A stretch of 64,000 nt of DNA, from contig NZ_CP069396.1 of NCBI RefSeq assembly GCF_016887565.1, forward strand, positions 11,948,001 through 12,012,000, given 5' to 3'. A program made the position numbers and the translations under genes. This document shows, piece after piece, positions 16,589 to 25,189 of this stretch (positions are counted from its first letter, which is position 1; the number at the start of each line of letters is the position of its first letter). The DNA comes from Archangium violaceum. GTDB lineage: Bacteria > Myxococcota > Myxococcia > Myxococcales > Myxococcaceae. The notes beneath the pieces were generated by a model. That model was not told the DNA's origin. It was given only the letters and a program-made list of their open reading frames with translations, and did not search any database.

Positions 16589-17680
16589 TCAGGAGCCCAG
16601 CATGTGGGCCTTGCCATGGTCGTGGCTGTGGCCCGTCTCCTTGTGGTCCGCGTGCTCGTGCTCACCGTGGCCGTGGTGGCCCATGGCCACGCCCATGCCG
16701 ATGAAGAGCGCCGAGAGCATCGTGAAGACGTACGCCTGCACGAAGGCCACGAACAGCTCCAGCAGGTAGATGCCCAGCGCGAAGGGCACGCTCACCAGCG
16801 CCACCGCCGGATGGCCGAGCATGAAGATGAGGCCCAGCAGGAAGAAGATGACGATGTGGCCCGCCAGCATGTTGGCGAAGAGACGGATGGTGAGCGCGAA
16901 GGGCTTGGTGAACAGGCCCAGGATCTCCACCGGCACCATGATGGGCCACAGCCAGGGGGCCACGCCGCCCGTCAGGTGCGCCAGGTAGCCGCCGAAGCCC
17001 GCGGCGCGGATGCCCGCCACCTGCGTCAGCACGAAGGTGCACAGCGCCAGGCCGCAGGTCACCGCGATGTTGCCCGTGGCCGTCGCCATCCAGGGGAACA
17101 GGCCCAGCAGGTTCATGAAGAGGATGAAGAAGAACGCCGTCAGCAGGTAGGGCGTGTAGCGCGGCCCCTCCTCCTTGCCGATGTTCTTGATGGCCAGCTC
17201 GTCACGCACGAACAGCACGAGCATCTCGAAGAGGTTGGCCCCGGTGCCCCGCGGCACCAGCTTCGTCTTGTCCCGGTTGCTGAAGAGCAGCAGCGAGCCG
17301 ATGAGCAGCAGCGCCGCCAGCCACATCATCACCGTGTGCTTCGTGATGGACAGGTCCAGGCAGCCCGCCCCCAGGCCCGGCACCACCATGCCGTGGTCCG
17401 TCTGCTGCGGCGCGCACGCCCCGTCGTGGAACGGGATGAGGATCTGCGGCAGGTGGATGGAGCGGTGGTCGCGGCTCAGCGGAACCTCGATCTCGTACTC
17501 CGGCGAGTCCGAGACGTGGTGGAGGATGTAGCCCGCCACGTCCTCCTCCTCGTGCTCCAGGCGCGTCTCCCCGTGCCCGCCCTCGGCGGCCGTGGACCCG
17601 TGCTCGTCCTGAGCGCTCGGCGAGGCGAACGCCACACCGGCCATCAACCCGACGAGAAGAACCATTGCCTTGCGCATCAC
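16589..17680 (-). CDS. atpB: ATP synthase F0 subunit a with His-rich tail
   Basis: A 363-aa stator channel subunit. It begins with a cleavable-looking signal ([20 protein letters not shown]), then a His/Glu-rich external part, then membrane helices from residue 118. The essential Arg is R266 in [15 protein letters not shown], with the conserved [22 protein letters not shown] helix after it. The last 26 residues are highly rich in His, Gly, Asp and Glu ([24 protein letters not shown]). Such tails often bind metal, but function is not shown here. The gene begins within the last codons of the AtpI-like gene (overlap 17677-17680), indicating coupling. Confidence 0.96.
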   Translation of the reverse strand: MMRKAMVLLVGLMAGVAFASPSAQDEHGSTAAEGGHGETRLEHEEEDVAGYILHHVSDSPEYEIEVPLSRDHRSIHLPQILIPFHDGACAPQQTDHGMVVPGLGAGCLDLSITKHTVMMWLAALLLIGSLLLFSNRDKTKLVPRGTGANLFEMLVLFVRDELAIKNIGKEEGPRYTPYLLTAFFFILFMNLLGLFPWMATATGNIAVTCGLALCTFVLTQVAGIRAAGFGGYLAHLTGGVAPWLWPIMVPVEILGLFTKPFALTIRLFANMLAGHIVIFFLLGLIFMLGHPAVALVSVPFALGIYLLELFVAFVQAYVFTMLSALFIGMGVAMGHHGHGEHEHADHKETGHSHDHGKAHMLGS

Positions 17681-18075
17681 TCGTCTCCGCCCGCCGCGTC
17701 CCGGGACGCGGCCATCACGTAGCTCACTTCAATCCACTGCAGCACGAAGTAGGTGCCGAAGAACCCCGCCACGAACGCCACCGCACCCAATCCCCTCTGC
17801 ACCACCCACAGCAGCCCCACCACCACGCCCACTGCCCGCAGCCCGAACACCACCCCCACCACCTTCAGCGCGGCATTCAAGTCCTTGCGCACCGCCCGCC
17901 GCTTGAGCACCAGGCTCACCACCCCCGTCACCGCCGCCAACGTCACCCCGATGACCGCCGACTGCCGCGCCTCCGCCTCCCTCGGGAGGAAGGCCGCGAG
18001 CGCCAGCCCCACCACCATCACCCCCGCCGCCAGTCCGGCATGCGTCCGGAACGTCTCCGCGCCCTGGTGCCTCAC
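17677..18075 (-). CDS. atpI: AtpI-like small membrane protein of the ATP synthase operon
   Basis: A 132-aa protein with about four hydrophobic segments ([71 protein letters not shown]). Proteins of this place and shape (AtpI) help c-ring assembly or magnesium uptake in other bacteria. The GTG start at 18075 overlaps the atpZ stop as GTGA. The frame is open upstream to 18381, but that part is antisense-like to atpZ and is not used. Sequence similarity to AtpI is weak; the assignment rests mainly on position and topology. Confidence 0.7.
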   Translation of the reverse strand: MRHQGAETFRTHAGLAAGVMVVGLALAAFLPREAEARQSAVIGVTLAAVTGVVSLVLKRRAVRKDLNAALKVVGVVFGLRAVGVVVGLLWVVQRGLGAVAFVAGFFGTYFVLQWIEVSYVMAASRDAAGGDE

Positions 18076-18335
18076 CGCTTCCGCTTCCCCAACCGCGCCA
18101 TCTCGTGGAGGAACCCGTAGAAACCCGCGGAGATCCCCACCAGACTCAACCCCAGCAAGAACCAGGGAGACGTCCCCAGCCACTTGTCCAGGAAGTACCC
18201 ACCCAGCACCCCCACCACCGCCCCACCCGTCAGCTTCCACACCGCGGCGATGTACGGCTCCGCCGCCCTCATCTGCCGGGCCGTCTCGCCCAGCTCGCTT
18301 CCTTCCGTGTCCTTCCCGGGCTCCTTCTCCGCCAT
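18072..18335 (-). CDS. atpZ: AtpZ/AtpI-family F0F1 assembly protein
   Basis: An 87-aa protein. A charged N-terminus is followed by two membrane helices: AAVWKLTGGAVVGVLGGYFLDKWLGTSPWFLLGLSLVGISAGFYGF contains the GGYFLDKWLGTSPW hallmark of the AtpZ family (also called FoF1 ATP synthase gene 1). It is the first gene of the F0 operon. The ATG at 18335 has GAGG close upstream. It is likely co-transcribed and coupled with the next gene through the GTGA overlap. Confidence 0.85.
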   Translation of the reverse strand: MAEKEPGKDTEGSELGETARQMRAAEPYIAAVWKLTGGAVVGVLGGYFLDKWLGTSPWFLLGLSLVGISAGFYGFLHEMARLGKRKR

Positions 18336-18480
18336 GCCTCGACAACCCCCGGGAAAACCACGGGTTTCCTCGCCGCCCCACCCCACCCTTCCTACGCGCG
18401 GGCGCCGCTTAGCATTGAAAACGAGCGGGACGCAACCGCCACGCTCCCGGAGTGCTCCGATCTAGAAGGGAGGGGAATGC

Positions 18481-19908
18481 CTAGGGCAAGCCGAAGTCCG
18501 GATGGAAGTCGGCCTTGAAGCCGACGGCCGTCCCCGTGGTGGAGGTGGCCGCCGGCTGGACCAGCACCTCCACCCGCTTCACCTGGCGGAGCACGCCCTG
18601 GACGTCCGAGGTGCTGTTGGCGCCAATGACCCAGGCCCCCCCGTCCGGAGGCGGCAGGGGGATGCTCTGGGTGATGGAGACCGTCCCCGCCGAGTTGAGC
18701 AGGGGGGCGGGGTGCACCAGCCGGAGGAAGCCCCCCGGCCCACACAGGAGCACGACCGGCTGGCTGTGGGAGGCCCAACGGTTCAGCCCTCCATCCGGGT
18801 TGCTGTAGGTACCTCCGGAGCTGGTGAAGGTGGCCCACAGCTTGAGCGTGGTCTGGGGACGCGTCAGGTCCCACGTCCCCCCGTCCCGCTCCGCCCAGAA
18901 GACGTGGCTGTACTGGTCCGAGCCGGACCACACATCGCCCGACACCGTGTCCGCCGGGGAGGCATTCGTGTAGGCGGTGTTGTCCTTCAAGCACCCGCCC
19001 ACCACGCCATTGAGGGCCGAGTTCAGGTGCCGGGCGCCGACCACCACCGTGGAGTCCGCGAAGAACCGGGTGGGCCCACCGCAGTCGGGCCTTTCGTCCG
19101 TGACGCCATCGCAGTCGTCGTCCTTCGCGTTGCACGTGTCCTGCGACGCGGGGTTGACGAGCTGGCGGCAGGTGTCCTTCCCGCCGACACACGCCCGGCG
19201 TCCCTCGGCGCATACCCCGAGGCGGCTGGAATCGACGCACGGCTGGTTCAGCTCGGGGATGTCGTCCGTCTGCAGGTTGCAGTCATCGTCCAGGCCGTTG
19301 CACACCTCGAGAGCCCCGGGATGGACGGCGCCGTTGTCCACGCGGCAGTCCTGCGCGTTGTCCGCCCAGCCCACGGGCTTCTGACAGAACGTTCCCGGCT
19401 GCGCGGGGTCGCCGAAGCCGTCGTTGTCCTGGTCGCGGTAGTAGCGGCCACCGTCGAGCCCCTCGTCGATGACGCCGTCACAGCTGTTGTCCAGGCCGTC
19501 GCACTGCTCGGGGGCGTTCGGGAAGAAGAGCCGGCCACCCGCGGCCGGGTTGTCGTTGCAGTCGTCGCTGTTGGTGACCGTCGGCACCGACTGGGGCGGC
19601 GAGCAGCGGTAGAGCGGCTGGGTGAGGTTGCCGAAGCCGTCCTCGTCCAGATCCTCGAAGAACGTCATCGGCGTGCCGCCATCCAGACAGGTGCCCCCAT
19701 CCAGCACCCGGCCGATGCACAGCGGATCCTCCTGCTCGCGGCAGCACACCCCGTCGTCACAGACGAAGCCGCCGTCACCACACTCCGCGTCCGCATTGCA
19801 GGAGTAGTAGCCGTCGACCCTGGGCACCTCGTAGCAGGCGATGGCCAACGCGACGCACGCGCCGAGCGCGAGCAGGGAGAGACGGACGAGGCGATCGGTC
19901 GAGGGCAT
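18481..19908 (-). CDS. MopE-like Cys/Asp-rich lipoprotein
   Basis: A 475-aa lipoprotein: signal peptide with lipobox LAIAC, then Cys-rich segments. It carries several copies of the putative metal-binding motif seen in MopE-like and myxobacterial proteins: DCNDNPAAGG, EQCDGLDNSCDGVIDE, DCRVDNGAVHPGALEVCNGLDDDCN and CNAKDDDCDGVTDE, plus calcium-like loops DLDEDGFGN and DQDNDGFGD. The last 200 residues are a different beta-rich domain without clear family. It is probably a surface protein holding calcium or copper. It starts 5 nt after the upstream gene, so the two form an operon. Confidence 0.75.
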   Translation of the reverse strand: MPSTDRLVRLSLLALGACVALAIACYEVPRVDGYYSCNADAECGDGGFVCDDGVCCREQEDPLCIGRVLDGGTCLDGGTPMTFFEDLDEDGFGNLTQPLYRCSPPQSVPTVTNSDDCNDNPAAGGRLFFPNAPEQCDGLDNSCDGVIDEGLDGGRYYRDQDNDGFGDPAQPGTFCQKPVGWADNAQDCRVDNGAVHPGALEVCNGLDDDCNLQTDDIPELNQPCVDSSRLGVCAEGRRACVGGKDTCRQLVNPASQDTCNAKDDDCDGVTDERPDCGGPTRFFADSTVVVGARHLNSALNGVVGGCLKDNTAYTNASPADTVSGDVWSGSDQYSHVFWAERDGGTWDLTRPQTTLKLWATFTSSGGTYSNPDGGLNRWASHSQPVVLLCGPGGFLRLVHPAPLLNSAGTVSITQSIPLPPPDGGAWVIGANSTSDVQGVLRQVKRVEVLVQPAATSTTGTAVGFKADFHPDFGLP

Positions 19909-19913
19909 GGACG

Positions 19914-20867
19914 CTACTCGGACGGGGTGGAGAGGAGGTCGAAGACGAAGAGGCCGGCGCCCACCGCCGCGAGGCCCGCACCCGCGCCGAGCAGCACGTT
20001 GCCCGTGCGCGCGTAGCGCCCGGCCTGCTCATACGCGGGGCCCGCCCGGGTGAAGGAGGTGCAGTCGCGCTCGCGGCCCTCGCAGGACTCCACCCCCCGC
20101 AGGGAGCCCCGCGACAGCCCGCCAGCCACCAGCGAGCCCGCCACCGCGAGCGCTCCCACGCTGAAGGTGACGTAGGAGGCCGCCCGCAGTCCCTTGCCGC
20201 GCGGGGCCCGCGACTCCGTGGCGCCCGGCAGGAAGTCCGGCCTCGGCTCCAGGCGCAGGAGCACGCCCTCCTGGACCTGCTCGCGCGTGAGGGTCGCCTC
20301 ACCCGAGGGCAGCAGCACATCCACCTCGTGCGGGCCCGCCGTCAGCGCCACCACCTCGCCCGGCCCGGTCATCATCCGTCCATCCACGCGCAGCCGCGCC
20401 GTGCCCGGCGCCACCACGCCCCCCCATCCCTTGCGCGCGAAGGCCGGCACCAGCGCCGCCACCGCCGGCCGCAAGTCCCGCGCGAGCATCGCTGGCGCGA
20501 GGCCCGTCACCGGGCGCCTCGCCACTTCCCCGCGCACCGTGTCCACCCAGGCCACGTCCACGTCCAGCGAGCCCTGGCGCCTCGGCACCACCCCCAGCAC
20601 CAGCACGTGCTCGGTGCGCTCCTCCGCCGCCACCGCGCGCAGGCACGCGTCCTCCGCGCCACAGCGGCCCTCGAGCGTCACCTCCCGCCCCGAGGAAACC
20701 AGCAGCCCCGTCAGCTCGCGCGCCAGCCCCTCGGCGATACCCCGCACGCGCTCCGCCTCGGCCGCGCCGAGAGTGCCCCCGTGCTGCAGCCGCACCGCGA
20801 GCCGCTCCGCCGCCACGGCGGGCAGGGACAGACACAGCAAGAGGAACAGGAACGGAAGTCGCTTCAC
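19914..20867 (-). CDS. Secreted PEGA-like protein with C-terminal membrane segments
   Basis: A 317-aa protein beginning at GTG 20867 with a clear signal peptide (VKRLPFLFLLLCLSLPAVAA). Residues about 25-170 look like a periplasmic domain with a Cys pair (GRCGAEDACLRAVA). Residues about 185-235 have the PEGA-type pattern ARLRVDGRMMTGPGEVVALTAGPHEVDVLLP. The end carries two hydrophobic segments (AASYVTFSVGALAVAGSLVAGG and TGNVLLGAGAGLAAVGAGLFVFDL), a common layout in myxobacterial proteins. Function unknown; it is likely the partner of the MopE-like lipoprotein encoded directly downstream. Confidence 0.6.
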   Translation of the reverse strand: MKRLPFLFLLLCLSLPAVAAERLAVRLQHGGTLGAAEAERVRGIAEGLARELTGLLVSSGREVTLEGRCGAEDACLRAVAAEERTEHVLVLGVVPRRQGSLDVDVAWVDTVRGEVARRPVTGLAPAMLARDLRPAVAALVPAFARKGWGGVVAPGTARLRVDGRMMTGPGEVVALTAGPHEVDVLLPSGEATLTREQVQEGVLLRLEPRPDFLPGATESRAPRGKGLRAASYVTFSVGALAVAGSLVAGGLSRGSLRGVESCEGRERDCTSFTRAGPAYEQAGRYARTGNVLLGAGAGLAAVGAGLFVFDLLSTPSE

Positions 20868-21069
20868 GGCGGCGCACTGTAGCGCAGGAGCGCGGCCCCG
20901 GTAGCCCGTGCATCCGCGCACATTCCCGATGCACCCGGGGAAACGGCCAACCCGGCGCCGGGGGGGATGATTGGCGCCGCACCCGTCCGCCAGGCCCACC
21001 TCGCCGCGAGGTCCCACCGTTTCCAGCTTCCAACGTGAAGCCTCTCTTCACGTGCAGGAGGAGCACACC

Positions 21070-21555
21070 ATGCCACTGCAGATCAGCTCGCCCCGCTTCG
21101 CGGATGGAAACCCCATTCCCATCGCCTACACCTGCGAGGGAGATGACCTGCCCCCGCCACTCCACTGGGAAGGCGAGCCCGCGGGCACCAGGAGCTTCGC
21201 GCTCGTGGTGGAGGACCCCGACGCGCCAGACCCGAAGAACCCCCAGCGCACCTGGGTGCATTGGGTGCTCTACAACCTGCCCCCCAACCTCCATGACATC
21301 CCCGAGTCCCTCCTGCCCGGTGGACTCCCCCAGCAGGTGCGCCAGGGCCTCAATGACTGGAAGCGGGCAGGCTACGGAGGGCCTTGCCCCCCCATCGGCC
21401 GCCATCGCTACTTCTACCGCGTGTTCGCCCTGGACACCGTCCTGCCCGACATGGGGCCCGTCACCCGCCAACAGCTGGAGCGCGCCATGGAAGGCCACAT
21501 CCTCGCCCAGGCGGAGCTGATCGGCACCTACGAGAAGGTGCACCACCACCACTGA
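21070..21555 (+). CDS. PEBP/YbhB family protein
   Basis: A 161-aa phosphatidylethanolamine-binding-like protein of the bacterial YbhB/YbcL type. Family motifs are present: AYTCEGDDLPPPLHW, ALVVEDPDAPD, TWVHWVLYNLP and GPCPPIGRHRYFYRVFALD. The ATG at 21070 has AGGAGGA at a good distance; a longer frame to 20971 has no such site. No signal peptide is seen. The biological role of bacterial members is poorly defined (possible kinase inhibitor or ligand-binding). It is divergent from the PEGA-like gene and followed closely by a histidine kinase. Confidence 0.9.
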   Translation: MPLQISSPRFADGNPIPIAYTCEGDDLPPPLHWEGEPAGTRSFALVVEDPDAPDPKNPQRTWVHWVLYNLPPNLHDIPESLLPGGLPQQVRQGLNDWKRAGYGGPCPPIGRHRYFYRVFALDTVLPDMGPVTRQQLERAMEGHILAQAELIGTYEKVHHHH

Positions 21556-21621
21556 AGGCTCCCAAGTGAAGGCTCCCGAACCCGGAAAACGTCGCGGACC
21601 GCTTCCCCCCGGAGGGCGCGA

Positions 21622-23775
21622 GTGCCATCCTCATCCGCCGTGATGACGCCTGATGGACCCGGGGGGGCCCCGTACCAGCATCTCGAGACGCTGCCTTTCG
21701 CGCTGGGCGTCATCCGTGACAGCCACATCGTCCACGCCAACGCGGCGTTGCTCGGATTGCTGGGCCTGCCTCGCGAGGAGGTGCTCGGAAGATCCTTCGA
21801 TCTGCTGTCTCCTTCCCAGAGACAGCTCGGCTCCGAGCTGTACGCGCGCATGCAGCGCGGCGAGGCGGGCCTGGCGGACACCTACGAGACGGTGCTCCGC
21901 ACCGCCACGGGCGAGCGGCGCGTGGAGCTCACCCTCTCCCCGTACGGGCCGGACACGCTGGTGCTGGTGAGAGACCTCACCCCCCGTCTGGCCCACCGCC
22001 AGTTGCTGCAACGCATGGCCTCGCTGGGCGCCTCGCTGCCCGGCATCCACTCCGAGGATGAGGTGCTCCGCCGCGTCTTCGAGGGCCTGGCCGAGCTGGA
22101 GCTGTCCTACGGCTACCTCGTACCGGATGGGAATCGGGTGTGGCTGGGTCACGCCTTCGTGGCACTCGGGGCCGCCGCGGGCGAGCAGCGCCTCACCGGC
22201 CAGCACCTGGTGGACGTGCCGGGCGCCTGGTCTCCCGTGCTGGAGCGCGCCTGGCACGAGGGCTCCGCCTACGGGGAGGACTTCGCCTGGGAGGCCTCCC
22301 GGTTCGTGGGCCCGGACTGGGCCGAGCCGGTGCGCACGCACCTGCTGCGCGTGGGGCCGCTGCGCGCCGTCTGCGTCCGCATCGACATGGAGGGCTTGCC
22401 CCGGGCCCTCCTGGTGGTGGCCGCCGACTGGCTGCGCGAGGAGGAGTTGCCCTCGCTGCGCCTCTTCGCCGCCCAGGTGTCCGCCGCCCTGGAGTCCGCC
22501 CGCACCATCTCCCGCCTCTTCACCCGCAACACCGCGCTCGCCGCCCTCAACCGGCTGGCCGAGGTGGCCGCCACCGCTCCGGAACCTCGCGCCTTCTTCG
22601 AGCCCGGCGCCGAGGAGATCATCGGGCTGCTGCGCTGCAACGCGGTGCTCCTCTTCCTGACCACCGAGAACGCCCAGGCGCTCGAGCTGGTCTGGCACCA
22701 CGGCGTGAACGAGGAGATGGCGCGCGCCTACAAGCGGGTGCCCATGCGCGACAGCGCGTCCCAGCGGGTGATGGAGGAGGGCGTCCCCCGGGTGCTGTCC
22801 GCCGAGGAATTCCCCGACTTCATCCGCGAGGGCCTCAAGCGCGCCAGCCGCACCACCCTCGCCCTGGTGCCCCTCAAGGCGCGCTCGCGCATGGTGGGCA
22901 CGCTCGTCATCACCTTCCAACAGCACCGCATCCTGTCCTCCCTGGAGCTGGAGACGCTCCAGGCCATGGGCTCCCACTTCGCCGCCGCCATCGAGTCCCA
23001 CCGCCTCCTCCAGGAGGTGCGCGGGCGCGCCGAGGAGCTCGCCCGCCTCCACACGGAGCTCAAGCACGCCCAGCAGCAACTGGTGGAGCACGAGCGCCTG
23101 GCCGCGCTCGGCGCGCTGTCCGCCGTGGTGGCCCACGAGGTGCGCAATCCCCTGGGCGCCATCTTCAACGCCCTGGCCACCCTGCGCCGCTTCGTCGGGC
23201 CCTCCGCCCCCGCCGACACCCTGGTCGGCATCCTCGAGGAGGAGGCCAACCGCCTCAACCGGCTGGTGGATGACCTGCTCGACTTCGCCCGCCCCACCTC
23301 GCCCCTGCCCCAGCCCGTCCCCCTCGCCCACCTGCTGGAGGAGGCCGTGCGCACCGCCACCAGTGGCCAGTCCCGCGTGCGCGTGGAGTGGGCCCTCGCC
23401 CCGGACGTGCCCCCCGTCCCCGTGGACGAGCGGATGATGCGGCAGGCCTTCCTCAACCTCGCCCTCAACGCCGTGCAGGCCATGCCGCAAGGCGGCACGC
23501 TGCGCGTCGCCGCGCGCCGCGGCACCGAGCACCCCGGGGCCGTGGTGGAATTCACCGACACCGGCCCCGGCATCCCCCAGCAGCTGCGCGAGCGCCTCTT
23601 CGAACCCTTCTTCACCACCAAGGCCACCGGCACCGGCCTGGGCCTCGCCATCGTCAAGCGCACCCTGGATGCCCACCGGGGGCAGATCCGCATCGAATCG
23701 CCTCCCAGTGGCGGGACCACCGTCGTGCTGATGCTGCCGCTCACCCAGGAGTCCACCCCCGCGCACGCGGGGTGA
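21622..23775 (+). CDS. PAS/GAF sensor histidine kinase (soluble)
   Basis: A 717-aa protein with no membrane helix, so it probably senses cytoplasmic signals. A PAS domain lies at about residues 15-115 (IRDSHIVHANAALLGLLGLPREEVLG). Two GAF-like regions follow (about 150-290 and 305-470). A coiled region leads to the HisKA domain with H505 in AHEVRNPLGAI, then HATPase with the N box FLNLALNAVQAM and G boxes DTGPGIP and GTGLGLAIVKR. The start is GTG 21622 with GGAGG 9 nt upstream. No response regulator is adjacent, as is common in myxobacteria. A hairpin terminator follows at 23804. Confidence 0.93.
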   Translation: MPSSSAVMTPDGPGGAPYQHLETLPFALGVIRDSHIVHANAALLGLLGLPREEVLGRSFDLLSPSQRQLGSELYARMQRGEAGLADTYETVLRTATGERRVELTLSPYGPDTLVLVRDLTPRLAHRQLLQRMASLGASLPGIHSEDEVLRRVFEGLAELELSYGYLVPDGNRVWLGHAFVALGAAAGEQRLTGQHLVDVPGAWSPVLERAWHEGSAYGEDFAWEASRFVGPDWAEPVRTHLLRVGPLRAVCVRIDMEGLPRALLVVAADWLREEELPSLRLFAAQVSAALESARTISRLFTRNTALAALNRLAEVAATAPEPRAFFEPGAEEIIGLLRCNAVLLFLTTENAQALELVWHHGVNEEMARAYKRVPMRDSASQRVMEEGVPRVLSAEEFPDFIREGLKRASRTTLALVPLKARSRMVGTLVITFQQHRILSSLELETLQAMGSHFAAAIESHRLLQEVRGRAEELARLHTELKHAQQQLVEHERLAALGALSAVVAHEVRNPLGAIFNALATLRRFVGPSAPADTLVGILEEEANRLNRLVDDLLDFARPTSPLPQPVPLAHLLEEAVRTATSGQSRVRVEWALAPDVPPVPVDERMMRQAFLNLALNAVQAMPQGGTLRVAARRGTEHPGAVVEFTDTGPGIPQQLRERLFEPFFTTKATGTGLGLAIVKRTLDAHRGQIRIESPPSGGTTVVLMLPLTQESTPAHAG

Positions 23776-23803
23776 GCACGGGCGGCGGGACGGAGGGGAC
23801 GGC

Positions 23804-23840
23804 TACCCTCACCCCGACCCTCTCCCGGAGGGAGAGGGAG
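23804..23840. terminator. Dispersed hairpin repeat, copy 3
   Basis: CCCTCTCCC-GGA-GGGAGAGGG stem-loop with the usual CCCTCACCCCG lead, 30 nt after the histidine kinase stop. It probably terminates that gene. Confidence 0.6.
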
Positions 23841-23928
23841 TGGAGGCTCGGACTCCTGCCCGCCCACCAGGCGCTTGTCTGTCTTTGTCGGGTAGAGCAC
23901 TTTCTACCGTCGTGCTGGAATCACTTTC

Positions 23929-23946
23929 AATCCTTTATCAAGGATT
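23929..23946. promoter_or_regulatory. Perfect 7-bp hairpin in AT-rich gap
   Basis: AATCCTT-TATC-AAGGATT forms a perfect 7-bp stem with a 4-nt loop. The gap 23776-24110 otherwise holds only the terminator at 23804 and no gene. The hairpin lies about 165 nt before the next gene and could be an operator or an RNA structure in its leader. Confidence 0.35.
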
Positions 23947-24113
23947 CTTCCCGCCCCTCCCTGGTAATCCAGGAACATGAGGAGTAGAACAGGCCCCTCC
24001 CAGGCCTCCGTTCCGACGCTCGGCGTGGCCGGCGCCCTGTCGCCGCCTGGGAACAATTCATCTCCAGGTGCCGGACCGCCGAGTCCCGATCCCGTACTCC
24101 GGGAGGTGTCGTG

Positions 24114-25142
24114 ATGCGCCGTCTGCTCGCAGGTAATGTCGTGGTGGCCGTGCTGTCGCTGGCGGGAACCGCCCAGGCCGAAGGGGAATGTGGCTGGACG
24201 TCCGCTGGCTGGAACGCGCCCAACGGCGCGGCCGTGTTCGACCGGGGCCCCGGTCCCATCCGTGACGTGCTGGACGCGATCGGCGAGTACCGCACCCACT
24301 CGATGCTCTCTCATGGCCCCGGCAGCACCGTGTCTCACGCCACCCTGAGGACCCCCACCCAGGCCAGCTGGCCCGGCGTCTGTACCAAGCCCATCACCCC
24401 CACCGACATCCAGTACGGCTACCCCGGTCTCGAGCAGGTCAACCAGGGCGGCATCTACATGTACATGTACGGGGACAGCTCCGCAGGTGCCGAGTGGACG
24501 GGCTGGCAGCAGGGCAACCCCAGCCATGCGGCCCTCATCGGCGACTCCATCTGGTACAACCACCCGTTCGTCAGCGACATCTCCCGCACCGACCCGAACC
24601 AGTACATCGACCGGCCGGTCCGCAACAGCTACCGCGTCAACTACTCGCTCTTCCAGTACCGCGACCTGCAGAGCGCCCACGAGATTCCGGGCAACGCGGA
24701 CAACAATGGCATGGTGTGCTCCACCTTCCTCGCCTACGCGCACAACTACGCGGGCCGCGGCCTGGTGACGCCGCACACCTACTCGCACGCGCAGATCGCC
24801 AACGCCGCCAACTCGCTCTACACGGGCGTCTACAACCAGTGCAAACAGTCGCTCGGCTGGTTCACCAACGCGCTGCTCACCGTGGCCTGCCCCTTCTACA
24901 ACGTGTGCGGCAACGCCGGTAACCAGGTAGCCAACTGCATGTCCGCCAACCGCTGCGACACCTCCGACGCCAAGCACTGGAAGGCCGTGCGCGACGACGG
25001 CAACACCACCGCCACCTCCATCAGCCCGGATCGCATCGGCGGCTGGGGCGTGCACCCCATGAACAACACCATCTGGGGCCCGGACTACTCGCACCAGCTC
25101 CAGTGGAACTCGGGCGGCAACGTCTACGGCTGCTGGCAGTAA
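24114..25142 (+). CDS. Secreted protein, possible permuted papain-like (NlpC/P60 or YiiX-type) hydrolase
   Basis: A 342-aa exported protein with a signal peptide ending AGTAQA. I do not recognise a firm family. Possible catalytic residues: H62/H67 in YRTHSMLSHGPG and C202 in NNGMVCSTFLAYAH. A His before a Cys in a V-C-S-x-(L/F)-like helix is the order of permuted papain-fold amidases such as YiiX. The end is Cys-rich (ACPFYNVCGNAG, NCMSANRC), suggesting disulfides. ATG 24114 has GGAGG 8 nt upstream; GTG 24111 is also possible. It is followed 47 nt later by a membrane-anchored protein and may be a secreted hydrolase used in predation or wall turnover, but this is inference. Confidence 0.5.
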   Translation: MRRLLAGNVVVAVLSLAGTAQAEGECGWTSAGWNAPNGAAVFDRGPGPIRDVLDAIGEYRTHSMLSHGPGSTVSHATLRTPTQASWPGVCTKPITPTDIQYGYPGLEQVNQGGIYMYMYGDSSAGAEWTGWQQGNPSHAALIGDSIWYNHPFVSDISRTDPNQYIDRPVRNSYRVNYSLFQYRDLQSAHEIPGNADNNGMVCSTFLAYAHNYAGRGLVTPHTYSHAQIANAANSLYTGVYNQCKQSLGWFTNALLTVACPFYNVCGNAGNQVANCMSANRCDTSDAKHWKAVRDDGNTTATSISPDRIGGWGVHPMNNTIWGPDYSHQLQWNSGGNVYGCWQ

Positions 25143-25189
25143 CCCCCACACACCCTTTCGTCCCACACCCGGAGAGGAGCCCACCCCCG

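Noticed and set aside
21631-23766. 711-codon minus-strand frame opposite the histidine kinase
   Set aside because: High-GC antisense shadow rich in Gly, His and Leu; the plus strand shows a complete kinase.
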